A DNA stretch of 35,537 nucleotides from Fuerstiella sp. (GTDB lineage Bacteria > Planctomycetota > Planctomycetia > Planctomycetales > Planctomycetaceae): contig JAPYTO010000026.1 of NCBI GenBank assembly GCA_029941865.1, positions 1 through 35,537 of the forward strand. Reading direction: 5' to 3'. Shown piece by piece: positions 26,446-35,442 of the stretch (the first letter of the stretch is position 1; the number at the start of each line of letters is the position of its first letter). Position numbers and translations under genes: made by a program. The notes beneath the pieces are model-generated. The model had not been told where the DNA came from. It did no database searches and saw only the letters and a program-made list of their open reading frames with translations.

Positions 26446-27021
26446 TTATGGATCTGCCGGGGCCGCCATTTCCGGTTTCAGGAGAAACGGGAAGACTCGA
26501 ACGGCTTCACCTGGAGGGTGTTCTTTTTTGTAGGCCAATTGAGCAGCTCGGTCGGCAGCAAACTGCAATCGTGTGAAGTCCAGACCGCAGTAGCTGTCGG
26601 TGTCGGCTTCGGCGGCCACATCGGCAAACATTTCGCCGGAAGACGCAGCGTGGCGACGAACGCCGTGGATGCTTCGTTCGCGGACCTTCACGCCGGCAGC
26701 TGAGAGTTTGATGAGACCCTTCAGAAAACGGCCGGACGTCGTGTCTGCACCTGAGACGCGCCACAGACGCTCCCATTCTTCGTGAGCTTCCCAGTAGTAG
26801 CCCATGTTGAAGAAGTCGATAGCAAGAAGGTAGTTGCGGTTATCTTTCCATGATTCGGGACTTAGGGCTTTGGGGCCCTGTCCCGGAGCATGCTTGCGGC
26901 CATAGCTGTGACCTTTCGGGTCACGAATGGGGTGTGGCAGACCGGACGCCGGATAAAATGCGTATTCGGGAACAGGGATGGACGGAAGTAGACGTGGACG
27001 CTCCGCATCGGCCGTGATCAT
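26446..27021 (-). CDS. DUF309 domain protein
   Basis: The start at 27021 (TTTTGGAG about 10 bases upstream) gives about 191 residues; an upstream extension to 27087 lacks support. The DUF309 core is clear: [20 protein letters not shown] then WR, followed by [20 protein letters not shown] and SIHGVRRHA, a helical fold built around the F-x-x-G-x-[YF]-x-E-A-H-E motif. The first 60 residues ([20 protein letters not shown], then [11 protein letters not shown]) are an extension rich in Pro and Gly. The biochemical role of DUF309 is unknown. The gene is transcribed alone toward the terminator at 26391. Confidence 0.88.
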   Translation of the reverse strand: MITADAERPRLLPSIPVPEYAFYPASGLPHPIRDPKGHSYGRKHAPGQGPKALSPESWKDNRNYLLAIDFFNMGYYWEAHEEWERLWRVSGADTTSGRFLKGLIKLSAAGVKVRERSIHGVRRHAASSGEMFADVAAEADTDSYCGLDFTRLQFAADRAAQLAYKKEHPPGEAVRVFPFLLKPEMAAPADP

Positions 27022-27694
27022 TGGCTGTAGACTCCAAAAGTTTCGCTTAAGAAAATGGGCGCTGTTGCCACCCTTCCCACCAACCACTTGATTAACGAAC
27101 TCCGTTCAAGACACAACCTGTCAACCAGCACCGTGTGTCTGACTGGTCAAAGCAGGCTGGGTTTGATGTCTTACGCACCTGAGTACGTGGAGCGCTGAGA
27201 AGTTAGGAGGCTCGGAAAGGTAGGTGAGTTGGTTGGGTGAGTTGGCGGGGCAGAACCCAGTGATTTGTTCCCCATGACTTTACACGCTTTTTGGCGAACT
27301 GCGAGCACTTCTTTGTCGAAATCCACAGATTCCGACCGTTCTCGAACGCAGTCGGATAGGTCCACGAATGCCGAATTCCTGATCCAGCTTTCGTAACCTG
27401 AAAACACCGGGGAACATATGTCGACCCGCGTCTCTGATCAGGTCACGCGGACGGTTTTCGATATCGGGTCACGCGATATCGCCGCCCCTGGCTAAGGATT
27501 CGTTTTGGCGCGTTTGTGGCGTGGGCAGTCCATAAGGGGGGGGCAGTTCTGGAAAAGCTCTGCTCTTTGTAAGCTCCATGACCGCGGGAGCGTCGAATCA
27601 CGGAGACTTCGGGGCTATGGTTCCGGATATGCCGCTGCTGTTGAACGGCGGTTGCCAGCGAAGTCCGTCACCAAAAAGGAAAAGATCGGAAAAC
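27022..27694. other. 673-base gap before the ArsM-like gene
   Basis: No gene is supported. The stretch contains a direct near-repeat GTGAGTTGG (two copies near 27225 and 27238) and a small hairpin at 27459-27481. Open frames (27171-27407 minus, 27505-27711 plus) have no recognisable domain. It should hold divergent promoters for DUF309 and the methyltransferase. Confidence 0.45.
27459..27481. promoter_or_regulatory. Palindromic pair CGATATCG, possible operator or hairpin
   Basis: CGATATCG occurs at 27459-27466 and again at 27474-27481, separated by 7 bases. Each is its own reverse complement, so the pair can form one hairpin or two binding half-sites. GGTCACGCG also repeats (27441-27449 and 27467-27475). 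It is 214 bases upstream of the ArsM-like gene. Regulation by a repressor is only a possibility. Confidence 0.3.
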
Positions 27695-28867
27695 ATGTCG
27701 ACAACGAGTGAACACCTGAATGTGGATGGAGCCGTTCGAGACCGGTACAGCAACGCTGCTCAGGCCGCAGAAGCCTCTCTGTGTTGTCCAGTGTCCTATG
27801 ACGCGCAGTATCTGGAGGTTATCCCTGCGGAAATCATCGAACGCGACTACGGCTGTGGTGACCCTTCGAAATACCTGCAGCCTGGCGACCAGGTACTGGA
27901 TCTCGGTTCCGGTGGGGGCAAGATATGCTACATCGCGTCTCAGGTCGTCGGCCCGGATGGCTATGTCGTGGGTGTGGACATCAACGATGATATGTTGACG
28001 CTGGCCAGAAAGTACCAGGACGAAGTCGCCGATCAGATCGGTTACCGCAACACGGATTTTCGCAAAGGCAGAATCCAGGATCTGCAGCTGAACATGGAAT
28101 TATTCGAACAGCATCTGCGTGAGCACCCGGCGGATTCGGCAAAGAGCTGGCTGGCGGCCGACGAGGCCGCAGCGGAGCTCAGCAAGAGTGCGCCGCTGGT
28201 AGAAAGCGACAGCATGGACGCGGTGGTGTCCAACTGCGTGCTTAATCTGGTGCGGAACGGAGACCGTAAGCAGTTGTTTGCCGAGGTGTATCGTGTGTTG
28301 AAACGCGGTGGGCGAGCGATCATCAGCGACATTGTCAGCGACGAAGACGTGCCGAAAGATCTGCAGAATAACCCCGAACTGTGGAGCGGCTGCATCAGCG
28401 GCGCGTTTCGCGAAGATCGGTTTCTGGAAGCGTTTGAGGAAGCCGGGTTCTATGGCCTGGAAATCGTCAACCGACAGGAAGAGGCATGGGCGGTGGTCGA
28501 CGGAATTGAGTTTCGCAGCCTGACGGTGCGGGCCTGGAAGGGAAAGGATGGTCCGTGTCAGGACCGCCACCAGGCCGTGATTTACAACGGACCGTGGAAG
28601 ACCGTCGTTGATGATGACGGGCACAAGTTACACCGTGGCAAGCGAATGGCTGTGTGTGAGAAGACGTTCAATATCTACACTTCCGAGCCGTATGGCAGCC
28701 ATGTCACTCCCATCGCTCCGGCGCAGGAGGTGCCGTTGGATCAGGCCGCTGACTTCGACTGTCACCGGGCAGCGATTCGAAGTCCACAGGAAACGAAACG
28801 CGGCAAGGCCACTCTGAACGTTCTGCCTGGCGATGACTGCTGCGGCGATGGAGGCAGTTGCTGCTGA
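27695..28867 (+). CDS. arsM: Arsenite S-adenosylmethionine methyltransferase-like protein
   Basis: From the ATG at 27695 (GATCGGAAAAC upstream) the protein has about 390 residues. The SAM-binding motif is VLDLGSGGGK (residues 67-76), followed by VVGVDINDDMLTLARKYQ. Three cysteines fall where ArsM binds trivalent arsenic: CCPVSYD (Cys30/31), SNCVLNL (Cys181) and WSGCISGAF (Cys233); YGCG (52-55) is another family mark. About 40 residues are inserted between RIQDL and the SNC motif (residues 131-172). A C-terminal domain of about 100 residues (PCQDRHQAVIYNGPWKTVVD, CEKTF) ends in DDCCGDGGSCC. The expected role is arsenite methylation for detoxification or arsenolipid/arsenosugar synthesis. No arsR, arsB or arsenosugar genes are nearby, so the substrate is inferred from family membership. 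Confidence 0.82.
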   Translation: MSTTSEHLNVDGAVRDRYSNAAQAAEASLCCPVSYDAQYLEVIPAEIIERDYGCGDPSKYLQPGDQVLDLGSGGGKICYIASQVVGPDGYVVGVDINDDMLTLARKYQDEVADQIGYRNTDFRKGRIQDLQLNMELFEQHLREHPADSAKSWLAADEAAAELSKSAPLVESDSMDAVVSNCVLNLVRNGDRKQLFAEVYRVLKRGGRAIISDIVSDEDVPKDLQNNPELWSGCISGAFREDRFLEAFEEAGFYGLEIVNRQEEAWAVVDGIEFRSLTVRAWKGKDGPCQDRHQAVIYNGPWKTVVDDDGHKLHRGKRMAVCEKTFNIYTSEPYGSHVTPIAPAQEVPLDQAADFDCHRAAIRSPQETKRGKATLNVLPGDDCCGDGGSCC

Positions 28868-28911
28868 GTAATCGCGACAGGCGTTCATTGAACGACCCGG
28901 TTTCACCGCCC

Positions 28912-29253
28912 TCAATCCGTTGTAGGAGTGATCAGAAAGATCTCCGGCAGTACTTGTGGGGTGGTGATGCGGACTGTCTTGTCACGGCTGGACTTGCCGC
29001 TGACTACAGTCACCAGTGATTTGGCGACATCAAATTTTTTGCCGATGAATTTCACCAGGTGAGCGTTGGCTTTTCCGTCCACAGGTGGGGCGGTGATCGA
29101 GACCTTGAGGCGATCACCCATCAGCCCTGCCACCTGATCTCGAGACGCTCGCGGTGAAATCCGCAGGTGTATCAGCAGATCGGCGCCGTCCCAGCGGAAG
29201 TGTCCGTTCATCTGCGAGCGATGAGACGCATCTGTTTTCTCTTCGTCGGTCAT
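28912..29253 (-). CDS. DUF167 (YggU/UPF0235) family protein
   Basis: The 113-residue protein contains the DUF167 core: DLLIHLRISPRASRDQVAGL, RLKVSITAPPVDGKANAHLV and KFIGKKFDVAKSLVTVVSGK then SSRDKTVRI. The P-P-x-x-G-K-A-N motif is characteristic. The family is small, widespread and of unknown function. The ATG at 29253 has a poor ribosome binding site; the Met at 29211 (MNGHFRWDGADLLIHL) is an alternative start and gives the more usual length of about 99. It follows the sulfatase on the same strand 95 bases later. Confidence 0.9.
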   Translation of the reverse strand: MTDEEKTDASHRSQMNGHFRWDGADLLIHLRISPRASRDQVAGLMGDRLKVSITAPPVDGKANAHLVKFIGKKFDVAKSLVTVVSGKSSRDKTVRITTPQVLPEIFLITPTTD

Positions 29254-29348
29254 TTTATCGCGGCAAACTTGCCTGGTTGTCCTGTGTTGATTCCTGGCAC
29301 AGCAATCCTACGGTGAGGTGTGCGACTGTCTGGCTGTCAACTCCATCG

Positions 29349-30827
29349 TTACAGCCGCTTCTGGTTGACTGGCGTCGTTGGTACTTTTCCCGACGCCCGG
29401 GCACCCAACAACGGACGCAGACGGGCAATGACACGTTCCGCTGCTGTATCAGGATCGACTGCCAGATTGTGAAATTCCATGGGGTCTGTCTGGTGATCGT
29501 ACAGCTCGACGCCTTCTTTGCCCTCGGCCCATTCCGTATACCGCCACCTGTGTGTACGAATACTGCAGCCCATCACCATCGTTTTCAGCCGCTCGTCAGC
29601 AGGTCGCAATACCTGAGTGACGGCCAGACCGTCCCATGCTGACAAGGGCGCGTCCAGCAGCGGCGTGAGGTCTCGTCCCGCCAGATTGTCTGGTGCTTTT
29701 ACTCCGGCGACGTTGGTCAACGTGGGGTAAATGTCGACGAATTCGACAATGCGACGACACGATTGTCCGTTCCCAGCCCGGCCCGGCACGCGAATGATCA
29801 GCGGTGTGCGAGCTCCTTCTTCAAACAATGTGCGCTTCTGCCAGATGCCATTATGTTCGCCCAGGTGGTAACCGTGGTCGCTCCAGAAGACCACGATCGT
29901 GTCTTCTGCCAGATTCAGCCTGTCCAATGCCGCCAGCAACCGCCCCACCTGAGCATCGACGAACGACACACAGGCATAGTATGCCTGCAAGGCCTGCAGC
30001 AGCACTGGCTGCGGCAGGTCGTAGTGCGGGATCGGGCAATTGTGAGCGAATGCCGGAACGGGAATGTCGTCTCGATCACCGATCGGAGCAAACGGCAACC
30101 GCATCTGCCGAACGGGATACATGTCGAAGTATTTCTTCGGAGCTACGTAAGGCGTGTGTGGTCGGAAGAAGCCGACTGCCAGGAAAAACGGTTTTGCACG
30201 ATGCTGTTCCATCAGACAGATGGCTTCCGTCGCAATCATACCGTCGGTTTGTTCAGTGTCGTCACCGTCCGCCGCCAGCCAGCTAAGAGCCCCGCTGATC
30301 TTTCGGTGAGGTTCGGCGTTGAAAATCAACGACTCGTCGTCCTTGTCGCGTCCCTTCGGATTGACGGTCTTGTTCCATGACGGCGGATCATCAAATCCGT
30401 CTGTGCCGATCGCCGCGGGGACATTGTAGTGATAGATCTTGCCAACGCGTGCCGCAAAGTATCCCGCTTGCTGAAACGCCTGTGACAGAGTCACCACATC
30501 AGGGACTTCATCACGAAAGTGCCGGTCCAGATCGTAAACCTTGATCTGGTCGGGACGCAGTCCCGTCATGATCGAAGCACGAGTCGGATTGCAGAGCGGG
30601 AGCTGGTTATAGGCTCGATCAAATCGCACACCACTTGCTGCCAGTCCATCGATGTGCGGTGTCCTGGCGATCACGTCACCGTAACACCCCAATGCAGCCG
30701 ACAGATCGTCAACAGCGATGAACAGTACGTTGGGCCTTGCCGCCGAAACTACCGGGGGACTGAAGTTCGGCGCAACCATGAGTGCTGCCGCCGCAGCCAC
30801 GATCTGAAAAGTGTTCACCCGTCCCAT
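29349..30827 (-). CDS. Type I sulfatase, iduronate-2-sulfatase-like
   Basis: From the ATG at 30827 (AGGAT 8 bases upstream) the product is about 492 residues and begins with a Sec signal peptide ([19 protein letters not shown] ... VVSA). The formylglycine site is [12 protein letters not shown] (Cys79-Arg83, the C-x-P-[ST]-R type), so activation by formylglycine-generating enzyme is required. Metal ligands are expected at Asp40/Asp41 (FIAVDDLS) and in [37 protein letters not shown] and the overall order resemble iduronate-2-sulfatases (S1_7). Many such enzymes in planctomycetes desulfate algal polysaccharides; the substrate here is unknown. The Met at 30863 is an alternative start. Confidence 0.93.
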   Translation of the reverse strand: MGRVNTFQIVAAAAALMVAPNFSPPVVSAARPNVLFIAVDDLSAALGCYGDVIARTPHIDGLAASGVRFDRAYNQLPLCNPTRASIMTGLRPDQIKVYDLDRHFRDEVPDVVTLSQAFQQAGYFAARVGKIYHYNVPAAIGTDGFDDPPSWNKTVNPKGRDKDDESLIFNAEPHRKISGALSWLAADGDDTEQTDGMIATEAICLMEQHRAKPFFLAVGFFRPHTPYVAPKKYFDMYPVRQMRLPFAPIGDRDDIPVPAFAHNCPIPHYDLPQPVLLQALQAYYACVSFVDAQVGRLLAALDRLNLAEDTIVVFWSDHGYHLGEHNGIWQKRTLFEEGARTPLIIRVPGRAGNGQSCRRIVEFVDIYPTLTNVAGVKAPDNLAGRDLTPLLDAPLSAWDGLAVTQVLRPADERLKTMVMGCSIRTHRWRYTEWAEGKEGVELYDHQTDPMEFHNLAVDPDTAAERVIARLRPLLGARASGKVPTTPVNQKRL

Positions 30828-31233
30828 TGAATCATCCTGATTTGTTTTTGCGTCCCGATACATACTGAATGAAGACAAAGATGGCGTAACGACCAGACGA
30901 CGGCAACCAACTCGCGCCGGAATATCCTGTCGTACTGTCGTGAAAGCCGAAAAACGGCCAGAGCGACCTGTGAAATGGCTCGGTCGGTGGTCGCAAGCAG
31001 TTTGATTTGACGATACAGCACCAGCCTCGCCATGCCGCCTTCAACAGCAGTCACCTCAGGATACAAGGGCCGGTTCCAACCAGCCACGTTTCTGACTGTC
31101 GTTTGTCCTCGGTCCCAAGCCGGAGCCTGGGGACAAGAGAGGAGGAAGCTCCGCTTCGCCGTGTGCGGTGCAAACACACTCGCGTGCGCTTATAGCTTGT
31201 ATTCACGGCTGAACGTATCGCAGTGCTGACAAA
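30828..31233. other. 406-base gap with a hairpin near 31103
   Basis: This separates the sulfatase start from the M24 peptidase end. A minus-strand frame (30815-31177) is open for 120 codons but contains no family I recognise and overlaps the sulfatase start. An imperfect inverted repeat at 31103-31136 is listed separately. The sulfatase promoter should be within 30830-31050. Confidence 0.4.
31103..31136. repeat. Imperfect inverted repeat, possibly a REP-like hairpin
   Basis: TTGTCC (31103-31108) pairs with GGACAA (31131-31136), and inside it GTCCCAAGC and GCCTGGGGAC are nearly complementary around CGGA. The sequence type (CCCAAGC...GGAGCCTGGGG) recalls hairpins that are repeated many times in some planctomycete genomes. 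Only one copy is seen here. Confidence 0.45.
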
Positions 31234-32349
31234 CTACAGTTCCAGCGAAAAGTTGGTCAGCCTTTCCACTCCGGTACTCGTCACGCGATAATTCTGCTCC
31301 AGCCGAATGCCGGCCTTCAGTTCATCGGTGTACAGCCCCGGTTCGGCAGTGAAGCAGTCGCCTTCCTGAAACGTATCGTCCCAGTTCGGGTTCAGGTGCG
31401 GGGCTTCGTGTGGGAACAGGCCAAATCCGTGACCGAGATGGTGGAAGAACGCGTCTGGACAATATTCGTCAAGCATTGCCTGAGCCGTTTCGAATAACGT
31501 CCTGCACGACGCGCCGGGTATTACCGTGTCTTCAACCATGTCCAGCACAGCCACAATGGCCTGCCACGCGTTGACCTGTTCGTCGGTCGGCTGTCTGTTG
31601 ACGGCAATCGTGCGACAGTTGTCCGCGTAATATCCACGATAGGCGGGCCCCAGATCCAGAATAAACAGTTCCCCATCCCGGGCCGTTCTGTCTCGTGGTG
31701 GGCCACCCGGGGAATTGCATTGAAAGTCATTTCCCAACGCCGTCAACGGTTCACCTGCGACGTCCACTGCGACCGCGTGAAGTTGGTTGAAGACTTCAAG
31801 TTCGCTGATTCCAGGTGCAATGATCTCTCGCGCCCGAACGTACATCGCTTCCGTACATTCGATCGCACGACGTATCATCGCCAGTTCATCCGCTTCTTTG
31901 CGGCGACGGATTTGCCACATCTGGCGGTCGACATCCACCAGACAGTCCGGGCCCGCGACATACTGAGAGAGATGATGCCCGCAGCCTGAGTATTCGACGG
32001 CCGTTCGTCCACCGAGGTTGCTGCCAACGGCATTGACCAGCGTGGCTATGGCGATCTCGGGCTGCTCCTGCCTCAGTGTGCTGTGCCACTGCGCCGAAAA
32101 TGTGACGATTTCATCGGCTGCTGCGAGTTCCGGTTCCTGATTCGGCGCTGCCAGAATGCATCGGCCGTCGGTTTCCAGGCAGACGGCCGCCTGCATCAGG
32201 CGGTGGGGCCGAAAGCCCGTGAGGTACTGGACGTTTTCATGTCCGACAAGAATTGCCCGGTCAACCGACAGTTCGGCGAGTCGTTTTCTGACTCGCTGCT
32301 GCCTGAGACGGCACAGATGCGGCGAAAGGTTGAGAGGTTCTGAGGCCAT
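31234..32349 (-). CDS. M24 family metallopeptidase (Xaa-Pro aminopeptidase-like)
   Basis: The 371-residue protein has a creatinase-like N-terminal domain (about 1-150, including VGHENVQYLTGFRPHR) and a C-terminal pita-bread metallopeptidase domain. The metal ligands are in place: Asp232 (FILDLGPAYRGYYADNC), Asp243, His307 (FFHHLGHGFGL), Glu336 (FTAEPGLYTDELKAGIRLE) and Glu351. The family cleaves the bond before proline at peptide N-termini or acts on related substrates. No signal peptide is seen, so it is probably cytoplasmic. It is divergently oriented to the class IV aminotransferase, 53-83 bases apart depending on that gene's start. No strong ribosome binding site precedes the ATG at 32349. 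Confidence 0.92.
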   Translation of the reverse strand: MASEPLNLSPHLCRLRQQRVRKRLAELSVDRAILVGHENVQYLTGFRPHRLMQAAVCLETDGRCILAAPNQEPELAAADEIVTFSAQWHSTLRQEQPEIAIATLVNAVGSNLGGRTAVEYSGCGHHLSQYVAGPDCLVDVDRQMWQIRRRKEADELAMIRRAIECTEAMYVRAREIIAPGISELEVFNQLHAVAVDVAGEPLTALGNDFQCNSPGGPPRDRTARDGELFILDLGPAYRGYYADNCRTIAVNRQPTDEQVNAWQAIVAVLDMVEDTVIPGASCRTLFETAQAMLDEYCPDAFFHHLGHGFGLFPHEAPHLNPNWDDTFQEGDCFTAEPGLYTDELKAGIRLEQNYRVTSTGVERLTNFSLEL

Positions 32350-32432
32350 GTTGCGGCGATTGGCTGTGGTGAAAGAGATAAATGAGTAGAGTGTAAAACA
32401 AGATGTCAGTTCTGAAACAAGGAGTAATGACT

Positions 32433-33374
32433 GTGAGTGTCGCGAGTAAAACGAGACGCGTCTACCTGTCCGGAGATTTGGTACCGGAGGCGGAAGCGAA
32501 AATCTCCATCTTCGACAGCGCTGTCATGCTGGGTGACTGCGTGACCGAATCGACTCGAACGTTCGCCCACCAGCCGTTCCGACTGCAGGACCACATCGAC
32601 CGGCTATACCGTTCGCTGAAAGTCACCCGCATTGCTGTCGGCCATTCACCGGAAGAACTGACTCGGATTACGTTGGACGTTTTGGAGGCGAATTTACACG
32701 CTCTGGAATCCCACGACGATTGTTGGATCGTGCACAATATTTCTCGAGGTTTGCTGAAACACGGGCCGTCGGCAGCGCAGCAAAACCCTGCCACAGTGAT
32801 GATCTTCACAGACCATCTGAATCTTCGAGGCTGGGCCGGATTTTACACGGAAGGCTGCCACGCCGTCACGTCCATGAGCCGGGCCATTCCCGCGCAGTCG
32901 TTGGATGCTCGTATCAAAAACCGCAGTCGTCTGGCGTACACGATGGCGGATGCCGAAGCGCGGTTGGTGGATCCTGACGCTCAGTGCGTTATTCTGGACG
33001 TCCATGGCAACGTATCAGAGAACAAAGGCGGTAATATCTGTGTCGTAACGGACGGAGAACTGAGAACACCCACGACCGAGAACAGTCTTGCCGGAATAAG
33101 CAGGCAAACCGTCCTTGAACTCGCTGCTGACCTCGGAATACCGGTTCGCGAACGTCGCCTGCAAATGTATGACCTCTATACTGCGGACGAATTGTTCTTC
33201 ACCAGCACTCCGTACTGCATCATGCCGGCGACGCAGTTTAACGGTCTGCCGGTCGCAGACGGCCACGTGGGGCCGGTCACAAAGAAGCTTTTGGAAGCTT
33301 GGAGTGAACGTGTGGGCGTTGACATCATTGCTCAGGCTCAACGACAACTTGACGAAGATCAGGGCGTTTTATGA
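32433..33374 (+). CDS. Class IV aminotransferase (BCAT / D-amino acid transaminase fold)
   Basis: PLP enzyme of about 313 residues. The frame opens with ATG at 32403, but AAGGAG (32419-32424) lies 8 bases before the GTG at 32433 and only 2 before the ATG at 32427. I therefore prefer the GTG; both other starts remain possible. Motifs include VYLSGDLVPEAEAKISIFDS, GDCVTESTRTF, the probable PLP lysine in DARIKNRSRLAY, and VSENKGGNICVVTDGEL (the E-x-x-x-x-N strand of class IV enzymes). The amino donor and product are not determinable. The stop codon TGA at 33372-33374 is contributed by repeat copy D, which begins at 33371; the true end of the ancestral gene may have been different. Confidence 0.88.
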   Translation: MSVASKTRRVYLSGDLVPEAEAKISIFDSAVMLGDCVTESTRTFAHQPFRLQDHIDRLYRSLKVTRIAVGHSPEELTRITLDVLEANLHALESHDDCWIVHNISRGLLKHGPSAAQQNPATVMIFTDHLNLRGWAGFYTEGCHAVTSMSRAIPAQSLDARIKNRSRLAYTMADAEARLVDPDAQCVILDVHGNVSENKGGNICVVTDGELRTPTTENSLAGISRQTVLELAADLGIPVRERRLQMYDLYTADELFFTSTPYCIMPATQFNGLPVADGHVGPVTKKLLEAWSERVGVDIIAQAQRQLDEDQGVL

Positions 33375-33460
33375 CGAAATCGGTTCTGGCTCGTGGGGGC
33401 AGTCGCTCTACGATCAAAATACGTCAACCGCGACCATGAGTCAGCGAACATCGCTGTAAG
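33371..33460 (+). repeat. Dispersed ~95-base repeat, copy D
   Basis: ATGACGAAATCGGTTCTGGC, TCGTGGGGGCAG, ATACGTCAACCGCG, CCATGAGTCAGCGAA and CATCGCTGTAAG match copies A and C. Arms 33386-33396 and 33434-33444 are complementary with G-U pairs. The first bases contain the stop codon of the aminotransferase, and the last lie 21 bases before the nadE start. Confidence 0.85.
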
Positions 33461-33480
33461 AAGCACGAACGAGAATCAGA

Positions 33481-35442
33481 ATGAAACGAATCAGACTTGG
33501 CGCGGCCATCCTGAATCAGACACCGCTGGACTGGGAAGGCAATACGTCGCGAATTCTGCAGGCCATCGATGATGCCCGTCAGCAGGAAGTCAGCGTGCTG
33601 TGTCTGCCCGAGCTGTGCATCACCGGCTATGGCTGTGAAGACATGTTCCTGTCACCAGCGGTGTGGCAGACGGCGTGGAACATGCTGCTGAAGATTGTGC
33701 CAAACACACGCGATATGGTCGTTTCTGTCGGCTTGCCGCTGTACGTGACCAACGGAGTTTATAACGTTGCATGTGTCATTGCCGATCGACAGATTGTTGG
33801 TTTCGTTCCGAAACAGCACCTCGCCGGCGACGGACTGCACTACGAACCTCGTTGGTTTCGGGCGTGGCCGGCAGAAACCATCAGCGAGTATCATCGAGAC
33901 GAAAACAGCTGGCCCATCGGTGACTTGATTTTCGAATGTGACGGTGTGCGACTGGGCTTTGAAATCTGCGAAGACGCCTGGGTCGCGGGTCGGCCGGGGA
34001 ACCGGATGGCGGAATGCGGTGTCGACGTCATCCTGAACCCCAGCGCCAGTCATTTTGCCTTCGGTAAACATGAGACCCGAAAACGCTTTGTGCTGGAGGG
34101 ATCCCGATCGTTTGGCGTCAGCTATCTCTACGCAAACCTTGTGGGCAACGAAGCCGGTCGAGCAATCTACGATGGAGGAGCGCTGATCGCGTCGTGCGGA
34201 GATTTGGTTGCTGCCGGTCCCCGCTTCGGGTTTCAAGACGTTGACTTAACCGTTGCGGATGTGGATGTTGAACTTACACGAACTCGCCGATCCGGAATTC
34301 ATTCGATGCCTGTTGACGTGAGTGATGACGTGCACGACCGCATCGCTCGCATCGGCGGGGTGTTGTCTGCTGCTGCGACTCACACCACAGCTGCGGCCCA
34401 CGCGCCGGCGGAAACCGAAGCCGACGAATTTACGCAGGCCCTGGCGCTGGCCCTGTTTGACTACCTGCGCAAAAGTCGTTCGAACGGCTTTATCGTGAGC
34501 ATGAGCGGCGGTGCGGATTCATCGGCAACCGCCTGTCTGCTGCGGTGCATGGTGGAACGAGCATTCGCAGCGCTGGGCGTCGACGGGTTTCGCGAGAAAC
34601 TGTCCTACATTCCAGGACTTGACCAGGTGTCCAGCGTTGAGGGGGCCATGAATCTGTTGTTCACCGGCGTTTATCAGGCCACCCGCAACAGTTCCGAAAC
34701 GACTCGGGCTGCCGCAGAAGCCGTGACCACCGGAGTCGGAGGCGTCTTCCATCATCTGGATGTGGACCAGATTGTCGCGCAGTACACGTCGATCATTGAA
34801 AACGCGATCGGGCGGAAGCTTGAATGGGATGGCGATGATATCACGCTGCAGAATATTCAGGCCCGCACGCGGGCACCGAGTATCTGGATGTTCGCGAATC
34901 TGAAGAACGCGCTGCTGCTGTCGACGAGCAATCGTTCTGAGGCTGCCGTCGGCTATGCGACGATGGACGGCGACACGTCAGGCGGCCTGAGTCCAATTGC
35001 CGGCATCGACAAGGCGTTCTTACGCCAGTGGCTGACTTTGATGGAAACGGATGGCTGCGCCCATTGTTCCCCGGTTTCTGCCCTGGCTCTCGTGAACCGG
35101 CAACAGCCCACGGCAGAACTTCGTCCGGCTCAGTTCGAGCAGACGGATGAGGGTGACCTGATGCCGTATCCGCTGCTGGATGAAATTGAAAATCTGGCGA
35201 TTCGCGACAAACTGAGTCCGCAGGAAATCCTTGCCCGGTTGACGGAGGGGCATTCGGAATACTCGCTTGATCAGCTGAGGGATTGGGTCAAACGATTCTT
35301 TCGCCTGTGGTCACGCAACCAATGGAAACGCGAACGCTACGCACCGTCATTCCACGTTGACGACAAAAACCTGGATCCCAAAACCTGGTGCCGTTTCCCG
35401 ATTCTTTCAGGTGGGTTCGAATACGAACTCGCGCAGCTTTGA
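33481..35442 (+). CDS. nadE: Glutamine-hydrolysing NAD+ synthetase
   Basis: The 653-residue protein makes NAD from deamido-NAD, ATP and glutamine in the cytoplasm. The N-terminal nitrilase-type glutaminase has its triad: Glu44 (LPELCITGYGCED), Lys111 (PKQHLAGDGLHYEP) and Cys163 (GFEICEDAWV). The C-terminal synthetase has the ATP-pyrophosphatase loop SMSGGADSSATACLL (residues 340-354), then ALLLSTSNRSEAAVGYATMD and DTSGGLSPIAGIDKAFLR, as in the glutamine-dependent form. The length is normal for the two-domain enzyme. The gene begins 21 bases after repeat copy D, so the repeat may lie in its leader. No terminator is visible in the 95 bases to the end of the window. Confidence 0.96.
   Translation: MKRIRLGAAILNQTPLDWEGNTSRILQAIDDARQQEVSVLCLPELCITGYGCEDMFLSPAVWQTAWNMLLKIVPNTRDMVVSVGLPLYVTNGVYNVACVIADRQIVGFVPKQHLAGDGLHYEPRWFRAWPAETISEYHRDENSWPIGDLIFECDGVRLGFEICEDAWVAGRPGNRMAECGVDVILNPSASHFAFGKHETRKRFVLEGSRSFGVSYLYANLVGNEAGRAIYDGGALIASCGDLVAAGPRFGFQDVDLTVADVDVELTRTRRSGIHSMPVDVSDDVHDRIARIGGVLSAAATHTTAAAHAPAETEADEFTQALALALFDYLRKSRSNGFIVSMSGGADSSATACLLRCMVERAFAALGVDGFREKLSYIPGLDQVSSVEGAMNLLFTGVYQATRNSSETTRAAAEAVTTGVGGVFHHLDVDQIVAQYTSIIENAIGRKLEWDGDDITLQNIQARTRAPSIWMFANLKNALLLSTSNRSEAAVGYATMDGDTSGGLSPIAGIDKAFLRQWLTLMETDGCAHCSPVSALALVNRQQPTAELRPAQFEQTDEGDLMPYPLLDEIENLAIRDKLSPQEILARLTEGHSEYSLDQLRDWVKRFFRLWSRNQWKRERYAPSFHVDDKNLDPKTWCRFPILSGGFEYELAQL

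Noticed and set aside
27171-27407. A 78-codon minus-strand open frame between DUF309 and the ArsM-like gene
   Set aside because: I could not match it to any family, including four-helix-bundle proteins that I considered; the tail is low-complexity Thr/Pro/Ser.
30815-31177. A 120-codon minus-strand open frame upstream of the sulfatase
   Set aside because: It overlaps the sulfatase start, has no ribosome binding site or known domain, and crosses a hairpin repeat.
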